64,000 nucleotides of DNA from Plantago major (Eukaryota > Streptophyta > Magnoliopsida > Lamiales > Plantaginaceae). The notes beneath the pieces are model-generated. The model was not told the DNA's origin and made no database searches. It saw nothing but the letters and a program-made list of their open reading frames with translations. The stretch lies in NCBI GenBank assembly GCA_026545765.1, contig CM048844.1:66091035-66155034 (forward strand), read 5' to 3'. The stretch's first letter is position 1; each line of letters begins with the position of its first letter. The position numbers and the translations under genes were made by a program. Positions 22,940-34,335 of this stretch are shown in pieces.

Positions 22940-23433
22940 GACCAGAAGCAAAGTCATCAGGACAAGATAGAGATTATTGTTTCCGATAGAGATCACTTAG
23001 GGACCGTGTTCAATATCTTCTGGAATACTATGCTAGGGGTGGTCGGCAACTCCAGAGTGAATTGTCTACTACTCGGTGGCTCATAGAGAGTGCCGAGACT
23101 GCTGGACCAGAGGTTACTGGTAGAGCCCCAGACCACTAAGCTACCACATCGAGAGGTGGAGGTCCTAGTATTATATCTAGTATGTACATATGTGACTATA
23201 CTACTTGTAGGTTATGTATGTTGTCCTCGGTGGTAAGTCTATATGTATTTTGTAACTTTGAAAGGTTTGTAGTGTTATCTATAAATATTCGGTTTTTCAA
23301 GACATCTGTTAGTGTGGTTACGTGTGTTTAATTCATTTGATGTTTCTTCGTTTGATAGTACTAATTTTGATTATTAAGTATTCTACTTGTCTTTATTTCA
23401 GATAAGTTGTTAGTAAGGTTATAGTGAATCGAT

Positions 23434-24550
23434 ATGGCGGGAAACATCGATCCAACGGGTGGTGAACAAAGCGGAGAACCTGAAACACAACAACCACCAC
23501 CAATAGACGAATCTGGGGAAAAGATTCCTCAGGTGTCTGAACCTGGGGAAAATGTGCAAGATATGTTGCCCTTTTGGACTTACCTCGCCCAATAATGGAA
23601 AAGTCAGCAACCATCTAGTAGTGTGGCCCCTTAGCTATTCCCCAAGGAGATGATCAAATCCTCGAGAGGTTTCTAAGGTTCAACCCTCCAATCTTCATTG
23701 GAGAAACTAATGATAAGAAGGCTGAAGAGTTTTTATCACGTATGGAGAAGATATTCGAGGTGTTGAACAATACTGATGCTCAAAAGGTTAAGTACGCTTC
23801 TTATCGTCTAGAAGAAGCTGGACGTAATTGGTGGATGCTGGTGAGTAGAAGATGGGGACAGGAAGGTACCCTGTACACTTGCGCAAACTTTGTGAAAGAG
23901 TTTAATGATAAATTTGTTCCAGAGATTGTGAGAAATGCACGTAAACGGGAGTTTAATGATTTGATACAAGGAACCAAATGTGTGAGTGACTATGAAGCCG
24001 AATTTACTCGTCTGATCCAATATGCGCCCCATTACTTGGATGACGAGAAGAGGAAGGTAAGAAAATTTGTTGCAGGTCTAAGACTTGAACCCCGTTGGCC
24101 CTTTTTTCCATAGACTTTGGATGGTATGTGATGGCAGTGGAAAAGGCACTGCAAGTTGAGGCTGAAATCAAAGAGTTGAGGAAGATTGGAGACAAGGCTA
24201 AGTGGAGCCGTTTTGAAAATAGTCAAACTTTCAGTAACAAGCGTCCTGCTCAGGCGAGGCCATATGGTAATACTATGAATAGATCACACCCTCATGGTGG
24301 AAATAATTACTCCCAGCCTCGTCACAATAATGGAGGTGAATGTAAATTTTGCGAACGCGCTGGTCACACTGAAGAAGTTTATTGGAGGAAAGCTGGAAAG
24401 TGTATTGCATGTGGAAGCAGTCAGCATCACATCCTTGACTGCCCACAAAGAGAGAGCAAGGCTCCTAGTTCCCAAGGGACATCTAAGAAGTCCCCGGTGC
24501 AGGCAAGACCACAGGGAAAAACTAATGTTCGAGCTCGAGCATATGCACTA
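23434..24550 (+). pseudogene. Tekay-like gag with zinc knuckle
   Basis: Starts MAGNIDPTGGEQSGEPETQQ at 23434. The capsid-like block (about 23640-24110) contains FLRFNPPIFIGETND-type residues, MEKIFEVLNN, YRLEEAGRNWWMLVSRRW, FVKEFNDKFVPEIVRNA and EAEFTRLIQYAPHYLDDEKRK. The nucleocapsid part at 24320-24440 carries CKFCERAGHTEEVY and CIACGSSQHHILDC. It builds the particle shell and binds element RNA. Fossil in a few pieces. Confidence 0.8.
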
Positions 24551-24990
24551 GATGCTAAAGAAGGAGAACTTGAGCCTTCAGATCTAATAGAAGGTAAGAT
24601 TACGATCAACCATTTAAATGGTATTGCTTTATTTGATCCCGGTGCGACCCACTCGTTTATTTCCAATGAATTTGCAAAGAATTTTAACTTACAAGCTGTG
24701 ACCTTACCTTATAATTTTGACGTTGGGACCCCAATAGGTATGAGTGTTATTACTGATATCATACATATTGATTGTGGTATTAAGATAGATGACACTATAT
24801 ACCTAGTTAACCTGATAGAACTTCCCATTCGAAAGTATGATGTGATCCTAGGAATGGATTGGTTGTATGCACATTATGCTCATATGGATTGCCATACAAA
24901 ACAAGTGAAGTTGGGCACTTCGGGCTCTGAGAAACAAGGGTTTAAGGAAGAAAACTTTTCAGGCTCGATTATAGTTTCTGCGTCAAAAGT
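24551..24990 (+). pseudogene. Tekay-like aspartic protease
   Basis: Follows gag in the same long frame. ITINHLNGIALFDPGATHSF (about 24600-24655) is the retropepsin active-site region (DxGATHSF in this family), then VILGMDWLYAHYAHMDC near 24845-24893, the LGMDWL motif that closes the fold. It would process the Gag-Pol polyprotein. Confidence 0.8.
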
Positions 24991-25099
24991 AAGAAAAGTT
25001 CTTACATATGGATGTCGAGGATATTTAGCATATCTCATAAATCATCCTACTGAAAAGACGGAGATAGAAAAGACAGAAGTGGTCAAGGATTTTCCGGAG

Positions 25100-25858
25100 G
25101 TATTTCCTGAAGAACTAGATTTGTTACCTCCAGATAGGGAAATTGAATTTGTTATTGAAACTGTACCCAGAGCTGGACCTATGTCTAGGACACCATATAG
25201 AATGGCTGCAGCAGATCTGGGATAATTGAAAGTACAGTTACAAGAGCTTTTGGAAAAAGGATTTATCAGACCTAGCATTTTGTCATGGGGAGCCCCTGTG
25301 TTGTTTGTAAGAAAGAAAGATGGTTCCTTAAGAATGTGCATTGATTATCGTGGATTAAATAACTTGACGGTGAAAAATAATTACCCCCTGCCTCATATCG
25401 ATGAGTTATTTGATCTACTCCAAGGTTCATGTGTATATTCAAAGTTGGACTTGAGATAAGGATATTATCAGTTAAAGGTTCGTGAAAAAGATAATCCCAA
25501 GACTGCGTTCAACTCAAGGTATGGACATTTCGAATTTGTGGTGATGCCATTCGGTCTGACGAATACCCCTGCCGCATTTATGGATATGAGGCATCGGACG
25601 TTTAGGCCATACTTAGATCAATTTGTTGTTATTTTTATTTATGATATATTGGTATTCTCCAAGTTAAGAAAAGATCATGTTTCTCATCTACGAGTTGTGC
25701 TACAAACCCTTAAGGATCACAAGTTGTATGCCAAATTCAGTAAATGTGAGTTCTGGTTGGAAGAGGTGACATTTTTGGATCATGTGGTTTCCAGAAATGG
25801 AATAGAGGTTGATCCTTCTAAAATAGAATCTATACTGAATTGGAAGAAGTGCCTCTGA
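25100..25858 (+). pseudogene. Tekay-like reverse transcriptase
   Basis: Upstream linker FPEVFPEELDLLPPDREIEFVIE (about 25095), then RT motifs in order: [60 protein letters not shown], the [12 protein letters not shown] block, the palm region near 25640, [24 protein letters not shown]. This is the canonical Ty3/gypsy order. Part of the fossil element, in several pieces. Confidence 0.85.
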
Positions 25859-25859
25859 G

Positions 25860-26410
25860 ATGAGAAGTTTTCTGGGATTAGCTGGATATTATCATTGTTT
25901 TGTTAAAGACTTCTCAAAAATCGCCGGACCCTTAAGTACGCTAACTCAGAAAGATGTTCCATTTTCATGGAGTAATAAGTGTGATAGTAGTTTTCTAGAA
26001 TTAAAGAAGAGATTGACGACGGCACCGATTTTAGCCCTTCCAGAAGGGTCAGATGGATTTGTTGTATTTACGGATGCCTCAAAAGAGGGATTGGGATGCG
26101 TACTGATGCAAAAAGGGTAAAGTCATAGCGTATGCATCAAGAAAGTTAAAGACCCATGAGCAAAATTATCCTACTCATGATTTGGAGTTGGGGACAATTG
26201 TTTATGCTTTGGCAAAGTGGAGACATTATTTGTATGGAGTGACATTTGAGATTTACACGGATCACAAAAGTCTCAAATACTTATTTACTTAGAAGGAGCT
26301 AAACATGAGGCAACGGAGATGGATGGAATTTCTAGAAGACTACGATTGCTCGATATTGTACCATCCTGGAAAAGCCAATGTAGTGGCTGACGCATTGAGC
26401 CGAAAATGAG
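25860..26410 (+). pseudogene. Tekay-like RNase H region
   Basis: Begins RSFLGLAGYYHCFVKDFSKIAGPLSTLTQK (the RT-RNase H connection), then [25 protein letters not shown] (RNase H first Asp), followed by [31 protein letters not shown] (Glu) and [11 protein letters not shown] (Asp), ending with [10 protein letters not shown]. It degrades RNA in RNA:DNA hybrids. Fossil. Confidence 0.82.
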
Positions 26411-26442
26411 AAAATATTCAGCTAGCACATCTTCAAGTAGAG

Positions 26443-27789
26443 GTGGAAGGTTATGAGAACTCTACTAAGGACTTAATTAGAGTTGAGTCGCATGCTATGT
26501 TTGCGGGGTTAGTCATTCGGTCTGAACTATACTCCCAGATAAAAGAAGCTCATAATGGAAATCAGAATATTGAAAAGCTAAAAATAGTTGTTCAGGGCAA
26601 AGAAAATTCTGAATTTAGGATCGATGAGGAGAGTGTATTGTGGTATAAGAATAGGATATGTGTTCCCGATGAGATGAAAGAAAAATTACTGAATGAAGCT
26701 CACAAGACTCAATACACCATTCACCCGGGAGGAATGAAAATGTACCTAGATCTAAAGAAACAGTTTTGGTGGAATGGGATAAAAAGAGAGGTAGCAGATT
26801 TTGTACAGAAATGCATGACATGTCAATTGGTGAAGGCTGAACACCAACGACCATCAGGAAAGTTACAACCTTTACCGATACCACGTTGAAAATGGGATCA
26901 GATCACCATGGACTTTGTAACAGGGTTACCTAAGGTTCGAGATCACGATAGCATATGGGTGATAGTGGATTGGCTTACCAAATCTGCACACTTCTTGCCA
27001 GTTGGGACTAAATACAATGTGGGAGCCTTGGCAGAACTATTTAAGAAGGAAATTATACGGTTACATGGGATTCCAGCTAGCATTATTTCTGACCGAGATC
27101 CAAAGTTTACATCGCGATTATGGAAACAATTGCAAGAAAGTCTGGGAACCAACCTACATTTCAGCACAGCTTCTCATCCACAGATAGATGGACAATCAGA
27201 GAGGGTCATTTGCTTTCTGGAAGATATGTTACGGTCTTGCACTCTAGATTTTGGTGGTAATTGGGATAAACATATACCATTGATCGAATTTGCATATAAT
27301 AATAGCGATCAGGCCACTATACAAATGGCTCCGTACGAGTCATTGTACGGAAGAAAGTGCAGATCGCCACTTAATTGGGATCTTGATGAGTGGAGGAAAA
27401 CATCCAACGGGAATAATCGGACATTGAAACCTGAAATAGTCCAAGAAGCCATTGATAAAGTACATGTAATCAAACAAAGAATTAAGGCCGCACAGGATCG
27501 TCAGAATAGTTACGCGGATCGACGAAGAAAGGATTTGGAATTTTCTGTTGGAGACCAAGTGTTTCTTAAAGTCTCGCCTAGAAAAGTGTTCAAGAGAATT
27601 GGAAAAGGAGGGAAACTTAATCCTAGATATGTTGGACCTTTTGAGATTATCGACCGAGTTGGATCTGTCGCATACCAACTTCATTTGCCAGCGAATCTTT
27701 CCGGAATTCATAATGTCTTTCATGTTTCCCAGTTAAGGAATTCTACACTGATGCATCACATGTGGTTAGTCATGAGGACTTGCAACTAG
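26443..27789 (+). pseudogene. Tekay-like integrase
   Basis: HHCC zinc domain: HKTQYTIHPGGMKMYLDLKK, FVQKCMTCQLVKAEHQ (about 26700-26850). Core from 26908: MDFVTGLPKVRDHDSIWVIVDWLTKSAHFLP, ISDRDPKFTSRLWKQLQ, FSTASHPQIDGQSERVI with D, D and E of the DDE triad in place. The C-terminal GPY/F-type region reads GKLNPRYVGPFEIIDRVG and YQLHLPANLSGIHNVFHVSQL. It inserts element cDNA. Fossil, a few breaks. Confidence 0.85.
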
Positions 27790-27799
27790 AGGAAAACTT

Positions 27800-27975
27800 G
27801 ACATATGAAGAGAAACCAGTCTGAATCATGGATACCAACATAAAAGAACTGCACAATTGAAAAATTTCTCTCGTAAAGGTTCTCTGGAGAAACCATAATA
27901 TTGAAGAGGCCACTTGGGAGAAAGAAGAGGACATGCGACGGAGTTACCCGCATCTATTTGATGAAAATGGTAAGA
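27800..27975 (+). pseudogene. Chromodomain-like C-terminal remnant
   Basis: Directly after integrase a short coding stretch reads VKVLWRNHNIEEATWEKEED then MRRSYPHLFDEN, the 'V.W......ATWE.E..M...YP.LF' pattern of Tekay/Del chromodomains, which steer integration toward methylated-histone chromatin. This places the element in the chromovirus lineage. Confidence 0.7.
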
Positions 27976-27993
27976 ATTTGGGGACCAAATTCC

Positions 27994-28010
27994 CTTTAGG
28001 GGGAAATGGT
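27994..28010 (+). promoter_or_regulatory. Polypurine tract before the 3' LTR
   Basis: TTTAGGGGGAAATGGT immediately before the 3' LTR start (TGTGACACCC at 28011); the plus-strand primer for second-strand synthesis. Confidence 0.75.
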
Positions 28011-28567
28011 TGTGACACCCGCATTTCGATACGTACTTGACTCTAACTTTACGGAAATAAATAAAATAACATAATATCGATTATAATTGTTTAAACTAAA
28101 AATGATACATTTATAAATTTTAGGGACTCTTGAGCAAAATTAGACAAAAATTGAGGTAAAACAAGATTTACTTGTCCCTGAGCCGTCCTTGATATTGAGA
28201 CCATATGATTACATCTACTATATCTAGCTATTACATGTGTTACTACTAAAATTTTCTCTTCTACATTACATATTCCTTTAACCTCCACGTATCTTCCTTA
28301 AAATAAAGGTTCATGCATCTCTATAATTCAAATAAAGTGTTGTTTGGAGCCTTGGACCATGGTTGGTGAATTGTAGAATACAGAGAACTTATACTGTACA
28401 GTATTTTATACCTCTGTTAATAGGATATTAGACTGTAAATTATAGTTGCTAATATTAATTACAATCGTATTAGTGTTAATCATAAATATCATTACTACTC
28501 TCGAGGATATGGTTAAGTTAAGAGATAGTCATGAACAAGTCAAAGCCTTGGTAGTATAGGTGATATT
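28011..28567 (+). repeat. 3' LTR of the plus Tekay-like element, interrupted
   Basis: Starts TGTGACACCCGCATTTCG like the 5' LTR, and follows it to ...GTATAGGTGATATT, where a Sirevirus-like LTR (TGTTGGTCC) begins. Part of the middle seen in the 5' LTR is absent here. Confidence 0.8.
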
Positions 28568-30037
28568 TGTTGGTCCATATAATGGCAAAGTAAATGACTG
28601 TGGGGGGGGGGGGGGGGTGGGGGTGAAAAGTCTTTTAAAACTTTTGTCGATAAAACAGTTTCTCAGGAAGTTGGGTTACTTTCTGATACTTATAATCAGA
28701 ATAGCAGAAGTCTTTCTGATAAGTGCACGTGCTCAGCAAGCTAGTAAAGTTTGTAAATTACTTTGCGAGTAAGTAAAGGCAGAAAGTAAGTGCAGAAAAT
28801 AAATAACACAGTAGCTTTATAGTGGTATCTGAAGGTGGCGTAATCCTTCAACTAATCCACTTCGGCCTTTCTCAGACCTAGAATCCACTAAGACAGATAA
28901 TTGAGTTCACCTTACAAATATCTTCTCTCGATTCCTAAATACACTAGGTTCTCAACCAAGTGTTCCCCCTGAGTTATTCCCCAGCTTTCCCTACCAAATA
29001 CTCCCTCTACTCAGGACCTTTAACCTTGGAGTTATTCCTTAGTTTCCCAAACTATGTACTACTTCTACTCCACGCCTTTTCTGGTGTTGGTTTAGAAGAG
29101 TTTATCAGATTGGTAGATTAATAACTTCCACAGTTATGTAATACTACCTTCTAGAACAAGAGTCACTTAACACACCTGGACAATGTATGGTGATATGTTC
29201 TTTTTTGACCCAAGTCTATGTTCTTTGTTCAGGAGAATGAATATCTTAGCAAGTCGCAACAGTGCCTCAATTCAACTCCTTCACAACAGATATAGCTTGT
29301 TAAGGATTAGGACACTTAGAACTTTCGTACTACTTAGAATCAAGAGCTTGGTCGCAACTGTAAGCTAGAGAGTAAGTAGGCAGAAGGCTTGTATTCTTGA
29401 GTATAGAATGTGTCTAAGGTGTGTTTTCAAGCATTCTAAGTGGTGATATTTATAGGTGAAAATCAAGCCGTTTGAATTACTATCCGTTAGGCTATTTGAG
29501 ATTCAAACTACAAATAATCCATTGATAGTACTGCATAATTTTTGTCTCTTTGTTCAGAGATAAAGCTTTTGGTTAGCGAGTTCTGCAATGGCATTAAATG
29601 CGCTATACTATCTATTGTCTTGTTGTGCCAACGAAACTATGCACGCTGTCTGAGGCTGTGCACGTCGCTATCAGAAACTACAACCCTTTCAGAAACTAAG
29701 GAAAACATTGTTTCTTCCAGAAACATCGTTTTCACTAAGTTATCTTTTGAATATGATTTCTGAGGCACAATTCCTTAGTCTTCAGTAATCTTGTGCAATC
29801 TTCATATCTTCATATAGTTTAGCTCTTTATGTTGGATGCCTTCTTCTTGGTCTTCTTCAAAGATATAAAAATTACATTCAGAGACCTAACATCCTATACA
29901 AGATTTACTAGACTAATCATACTAAGTATACTTCCATTTTTGCAATGTTCAAGTGAACCAAGAGTACTAGATACCTTTCTGAACTAAGGTAAGTAATTAT
30001 GGTGTACTGATCAAAACTAAACATATATTTCCTAACA
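28568..30037 (-). repeat. 3' LTR of the older Sirevirus-like element
   Basis: 1,470 bp. On the minus strand it starts TGTTAGGAAATATATG and ends ATGGACCAACA; the plus-strand family member has TGTTAGGAATATC...CTGGACCAACA (58171-59781). It carries an uninterrupted G run of about 15 at 28602-28617, matched by a C run at 59735-59748 in the other copy. ATATT (28563-28567) is the candidate target duplication, but its partner is not in view. Confidence 0.82.
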
Positions 30038-30052
30038 AATTTCCCCCTTTTT
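30038..30052 (-). promoter_or_regulatory. Polypurine tract of the older Sirevirus-like element
   Basis: Minus strand AAAAAGGGGGAAATT directly before the LTR start; a second copy lies at about 31825-31845 within the tandem duplication. Confidence 0.75.
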
Positions 30053-30419
30053 GATCAGTCACCTATGACTACCTTTAAAAACCTATTACAACTTTGGATG
30101 AGGAAACAATCCGCCACTTAAATATTTCTTATGAATTATCATTCTTTTATTTAAGTGCAGAAAGCAAGAAATCAACCAAATCACAAGGTGTGATCTCTGC
30201 TGACAAGTTATCTTTTCATTTAGAAAGTATCTGAGAGTAGGTTCATCAGATAACAAAATTACAAGGTAAGCACGGATAACTTTTACAAGATAATTAAGTA
30301 GAAAATACAATCAGCAAAAAAATAAATAAATAAATAAACAAAGAAAAACATAACTAGTAGGACAACAGGAAAGTCCAAGTTCCAAGTGAACATCCTAACT
30401 AGCTGGCCTTCATCCTTCT

Positions 30420-31438
30420 TTATTCCTTCAAAAACTCTAAGTTACCATATTTCAGGCAATCTTCAGTGTATTCCTTCAGAATGGTCCTCACCCTCATTTC
30501 AAAATATCTGGAGGCAGCACATCTCTCTTTATAGGGTTTGTCAGTAAGTCCTGTGGTTATTCCTTTTATCCACATAAACTTTCCCCATTTCCAGTAGTGA
30601 AACAACTATTCTTCAGTGGGCTTGTAATAATCATATATCTCTCTGAGATATTCCATGTCACCTTCAAATTCGTCTTTGGTCATGTAGAATGACTCAAAGG
30701 GCACCACTTGCGTTTGTTCGTTTTTCCTGATTCATCTTCAAATGTGTGCACATCCTCTAGCCTGATGTAAGGGCATTCTTTGGAGAGATCCTGTCTGGCA
30801 TTATGTCTGACTTCAACTTCAAAGTCAAGCTAGGTCTTGATTATCTCAGAAGGCATCACATTTGATCTTTTGCCTTTCTTTCTCCATGCCATCAGTTGTT
30901 GGTAAACTGGTTCTGGAATCCCATTTCCATTGGCGAGCAAGTACTTGAGTTCCATTATCCAGTAGCCATTCTTGTGAACTTTGATGCAGTTCCAGACAGA
31001 GGGCTGATCATTGCTAGTCTTCACATATTCTATTCTAGCATCCTCAGGCCTTGGAGGAAGGGTTCTTCCAAACTTGATGTCTCTGTCACTCTTCCTTCTT
31101 TGTTTGGAATTCAGGCTCTTTTCTGACGGGTCATTGGAGGATCCATCTTTCTGGATGTACTTGGTTTCTCCAGAAGGTTTTCTAGCCTTAAGAGGCTTTG
31201 TAGATATAGGAGCAAAAGAGCTGATTCTCTTGTGATGAGTTTCCCTGTGCTCATCATCAGCATCATTTTCTTTCTTAATGGTTTCAATACCTTTGCAGCT
31301 TTCTGGAGAAATTTTTCTTCTCTTTTCAGAGATTTCTCCTTCTTCAGAAACTCCATTTCCTTTGTCACTCGAGCTCTTGGAAGTTGGAGGTGGCAAGGCA
31401 GTTGTTTGAAAGGTCTTTGCATACGGTTTCTGAGGCAC
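30420..31438 (-). pseudogene. Third coding unit, 3' part (first duplicate)
   Basis: Minus-strand coding blocks: a Lys/Ser-rich part (ISEKRRKISPESCKG, KPLKARKPSGETKY), then a compact domain with FGRTLPPRPEDARIEYVKTS, VWNCIKVHKNGYWIMELKYLL and PVYQQLMAWRKKGKRS, then after a gap SFYMTKDEFEGDMEYLREIYDYY-like and FMWIKGITTGLTDKPYKERCAA. I do not recognise this C-terminal domain. It sits between pol and LTR of a Sirevirus-like element, the place where dicot Sireviruses are known to carry an extra (env-like) frame. Duplicated at 32195-33348. Fossil. Confidence 0.55.
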
Positions 31439-32194
31439 AATTCCTTAGTCTTCAGTAATCTTGTGCAATCTTCATATCTTCAGATAGTTTTACGTTAGAG
31501 ATTAGAAAATTTCTCACTTGCTGGTGGACTCTTGTTTACGAAATACACGTAGATTTAAAACTTCTAGACAAAACTTGGAACATGAAAGACTTAATAAACA
31601 TTTTTTGGTAATTTGCTTTTTATGTTGGATGCCTTTTTCTTGGTCTTCTTCAAAGATATAAAAATTACATTCAGAGACCTAACATCCTATACAAGATTTA
31701 CTAGACTAATCATACTAAGTATACTTCCATTTTTACAATGTTCAAGTGAACCAAGAGTACTAGATACCTTTCTGAACTAAGGTAAGTAATTATGATGATC
31801 AAAACTAAACATATATTTCCTAACAAATTTCCCCCTTTTTGATCAGTCACCTATGACTACCTTTAAAAACCTATTACAACTTTGGATGAGGAAACAATCC
31901 GCCACTTAAACATTTCTTATGAATTATAATTCTTTTATTTAAGTGCAGAAAGCAAGACATCAACCAAATCACAAGGTGTGATCTTTGCTGACAAGTTATC
32001 TTTTCATTTAGAAAGTATCTGAGAGTAGGTTCATCAGATCACAAAATTACAAGGTAAGCACGGATAACTTTTACAAGATAATTAAGTAGAAAATACCATC
32101 ATCAAGAAAAAATAAAAAAAAAAAATAACTAGTAGGATAACAGGAAAGTCCAAGTTCCAAGTGAACATCCTAACTAGTTGGCCTTCAACCTTCT

Positions 32195-33348
32195 TTATTC
32201 CTTCAAAAACTCCAAGTTACCATATTTCAGGCAATCTTCAATGTATTCCTTCAGAATGGTCCTCACACTCATTTCACAATATCCGGAGGCAGCACATCTC
32301 TCTTTATAGGGTTTGTCAGTAAGTCCTGTGGTTATTCCTTTTATCCACATAAACTTTCCCCATTTCCAGTAGTGAAACATCGGTTCTTCAGTGGGCTTGT
32401 AATAATCATATATCTCTCTGAGATATTCCATGTCACCTTCAAATTCCTCTTTGGTCATGTAGAATGACTCAAAGGGCACCACTTGCGTTTGTTCCTTTTT
32501 CCAGATTCATCTTCAAATGTGTGCACATCCTCTAGCCTGATGTAAGGGCATTCTTTGGAGAGATCCTGTCTAGCATTATGTCAGACTTCAACTTCAAAGT
32601 CAAGCCAGGTCTTGATTATCTCAGAAGGCATCACTTTTGATCTTTTGCCTTTCTTTCTCCATGCCATCAGTTGTTGGTAAACTGGTTCTGGAATCCCATT
32701 TCCATTGGCAAGCAAGTACTTGAGTTCCATTATCCAGTAGCCATTCTTGTGAACTTTGATGCAGTTCCAGACAGACGGCTGATCATTGCTAGTCTTCACA
32801 TATTCTATTCTAGCATCCTCAGGCCTTGGAGGAAGGGTTCTTCCAAACTTGATGTCTCTGTCACTCTTCCTTCTTTGTTTGGAATTCAGGCTCTTTTCTG
32901 ACGGGTCATTGGAGGATCCATCTTTCTGGATGTACTTGGGTTCTCCAGAAGGTTTTCTAGCCTTAAGAGGCTTTGTAGATATAGGAGCAAAAGAGCTGAT
33001 TCTCTTGTGATGAGTTTCCCTGTGCTCATCATCAACATCATTTTCTTTCTTAATGGTTTCAATACCTTTGCAGCTTTCTGGAGAAATTTTTCTTCTCTTT
33101 TCAGAGATTTCTCCTTCTTCTTCAGAAACTCCATTTCCTTTGTCACTCAATCTCTTGGAAGCTGGAGGTGGCAAGGCATTTGTTTGAAAGGTCTTTGCCT
33201 GGGACCTTGTTGTTACTCTTTCCAGAGTAAGGGGTCGTTCCTGGTACATCTTTTCCTTACCCTTTCCTTTGGGCTTAGCTTGTTTCTGTAGCTTGTGGAA
33301 TTCCTTATCTTCCCCCTTAGTCATAGATGACTGATCAAAACGGGCCAA
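32195..33348 (-). pseudogene. Third coding unit, 3' part (second duplicate)
   Basis: Same coding blocks as 30420-31438, but extended upstream to include ARFDQSSMTKGEDKEFHKL and KGKGKEKMYQERPLTLERVT before the Lys/Ser-rich part, so this copy carries more of the original unit. The C-terminal piece (32482-32195) reads MVPFESFYMTKEEFEGDMEY, then GKFMWIKGITTGLTDKPYKE and VRTILKEYIEDCLKYGNLEF. Cytosolic, basic then acidic; no membrane segment seen, so nothing here supports a true envelope protein. Confidence 0.55.
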
Positions 33349-33489
33349 GAGGTTAACCTAAGAGTCAGAGAGTGACTCAAAGTTCTATTGCATCAGAGAG
33401 TTGTTGCTTGTGAGTCTTCTGAGCTCACTTCTGAGGTTTTCATTCTGTTGATATAGTCCATGCTCTCTGTCTGTAAGAGTAGAAACCTC

Positions 33490-34335
33490 TGTAAAAAATT
33501 AAGATCCCGGATTGGTACTTTGGAATAAGATCAATAGACAATGTTGCCAACAATGTTGTTCAACATTGTCTACAGTAAACAGATAGCAGCGGATGAATAA
33601 TGTAACTTCTATTACCAAGCCAATATATAGAAATATATTGGCAGCGCCTTAGGCAAAATATCTACTGACAGGAAAAGTAGATCTAATCAACTAGGTTTAA
33701 TACAATCACAAATGATTGATTAAACAACCAAAACTAGCCCTAGAAGAACCAACAGTAAAAGCTATTCTACGTCGATGTTTGAAAGAGTTATTCCAACAAT
33801 GAATACTCTTAGACAAACTCTAAAGCTAGCAGAAAACAAGAAGCCTAAACTCTTTTAATAAAATCTCGATTGATCATCAAGAAAGGCTCAAAACATTGCT
33901 TTGCTGAATCCTTGCATATATATACTTGAGATGTCGACCTCTTCCATCTATGTCGAAAGGCAATAGGATCTTGGCAAAGGCAATTTTTCCTTTTACTTGT
34001 TTTCTTCAAAAAGCGCATAGAAGGAAATTCCCATATTTCAATTCTTCATAAAATATATTCCTTCTTGCTTTCACCACAGGCTGTTCTTTTTCCTTAAATC
34101 AAATCTTGTTTGTTTTGTCACTACTTCCAGTCCAAGTATCCTGTCCAATGTGCTTTGTCTTCGATGTCTGCGACAATGCTATATCTTCAATGTTATGCCA
34201 ACATTGAATTCTATCCTGTCACAATGTTATACAACATTGATAATCCTGCAGCTTCACAAACAATAACAAACATAAACTTGGAACTAATTAGTGAAAGACA
34301 AGATTATCAAAATATAAGTGCATGCTGCACTTTCA
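33490..34335 (-). repeat. 3' LTR of the young Sirevirus-like element
   Basis: 846 bp; plus-strand ends TGTAAAAAATTAAG and GCTGCACTTTCA. It contains five exact CAACATTG/CAATGTTG words (33539, 33551, 33561, 34199, 34232), several arranged as facing pairs. Near-identical to 43091-43938. Confidence 0.92.

Larger units (their letters stand above)
20030..28567 (+). mobile_element. Tekay/Del-like chromovirus, near-complete layout (plus strand)
   Basis: All parts in the expected order: 5' LTR 20030-22560, primer site 22564-22575, leader frame, gag, protease, reverse transcriptase, RNase H, integrase, a chromodomain-like C-terminus, polypurine tract, and the start of the 3' LTR at 28011. The 3' LTR is cut at 28567 by a Sirevirus-like element. 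Comparing the first 280 bp of the two LTRs by eye gives about nine differences, which at usual plant rates suggests one to two million years. It is broken by roughly ten changes and cannot be active. Confidence 0.88.
29757..33198 (-). repeat. Tandem duplication spanning LTR end and third coding unit
   Basis: 29757-31426 and 31427-33198 are two head-to-tail copies, each holding the outer part of the LTR, the polypurine tract and the 3' part of the third coding unit. The unit is about 1,670 bp in the first copy and about 1,770 bp in the second, which has an extra 119 or so bases at about 31498-31616. The copies are nearly identical, so the duplication is recent relative to the element. The junction ...CTTTGCATACG/GTTTCTGAGGCAC lies near 31420-31427. 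Confidence 0.85.

Noticed and set aside
28602-28617. G homopolymer as a sequencing artefact
   Set aside because: The matching C run in the independent LTR copy at 59735-59748 shows it is a real family feature, though its exact length may be uncertain.
30420-33348. Envelope gene in the Sirevirus-like element
   Set aside because: The position fits the env-like slot, but I see no signal peptide, no transmembrane segment and no cleavage-site-like motif; the protein looks soluble, basic and acidic by turns.
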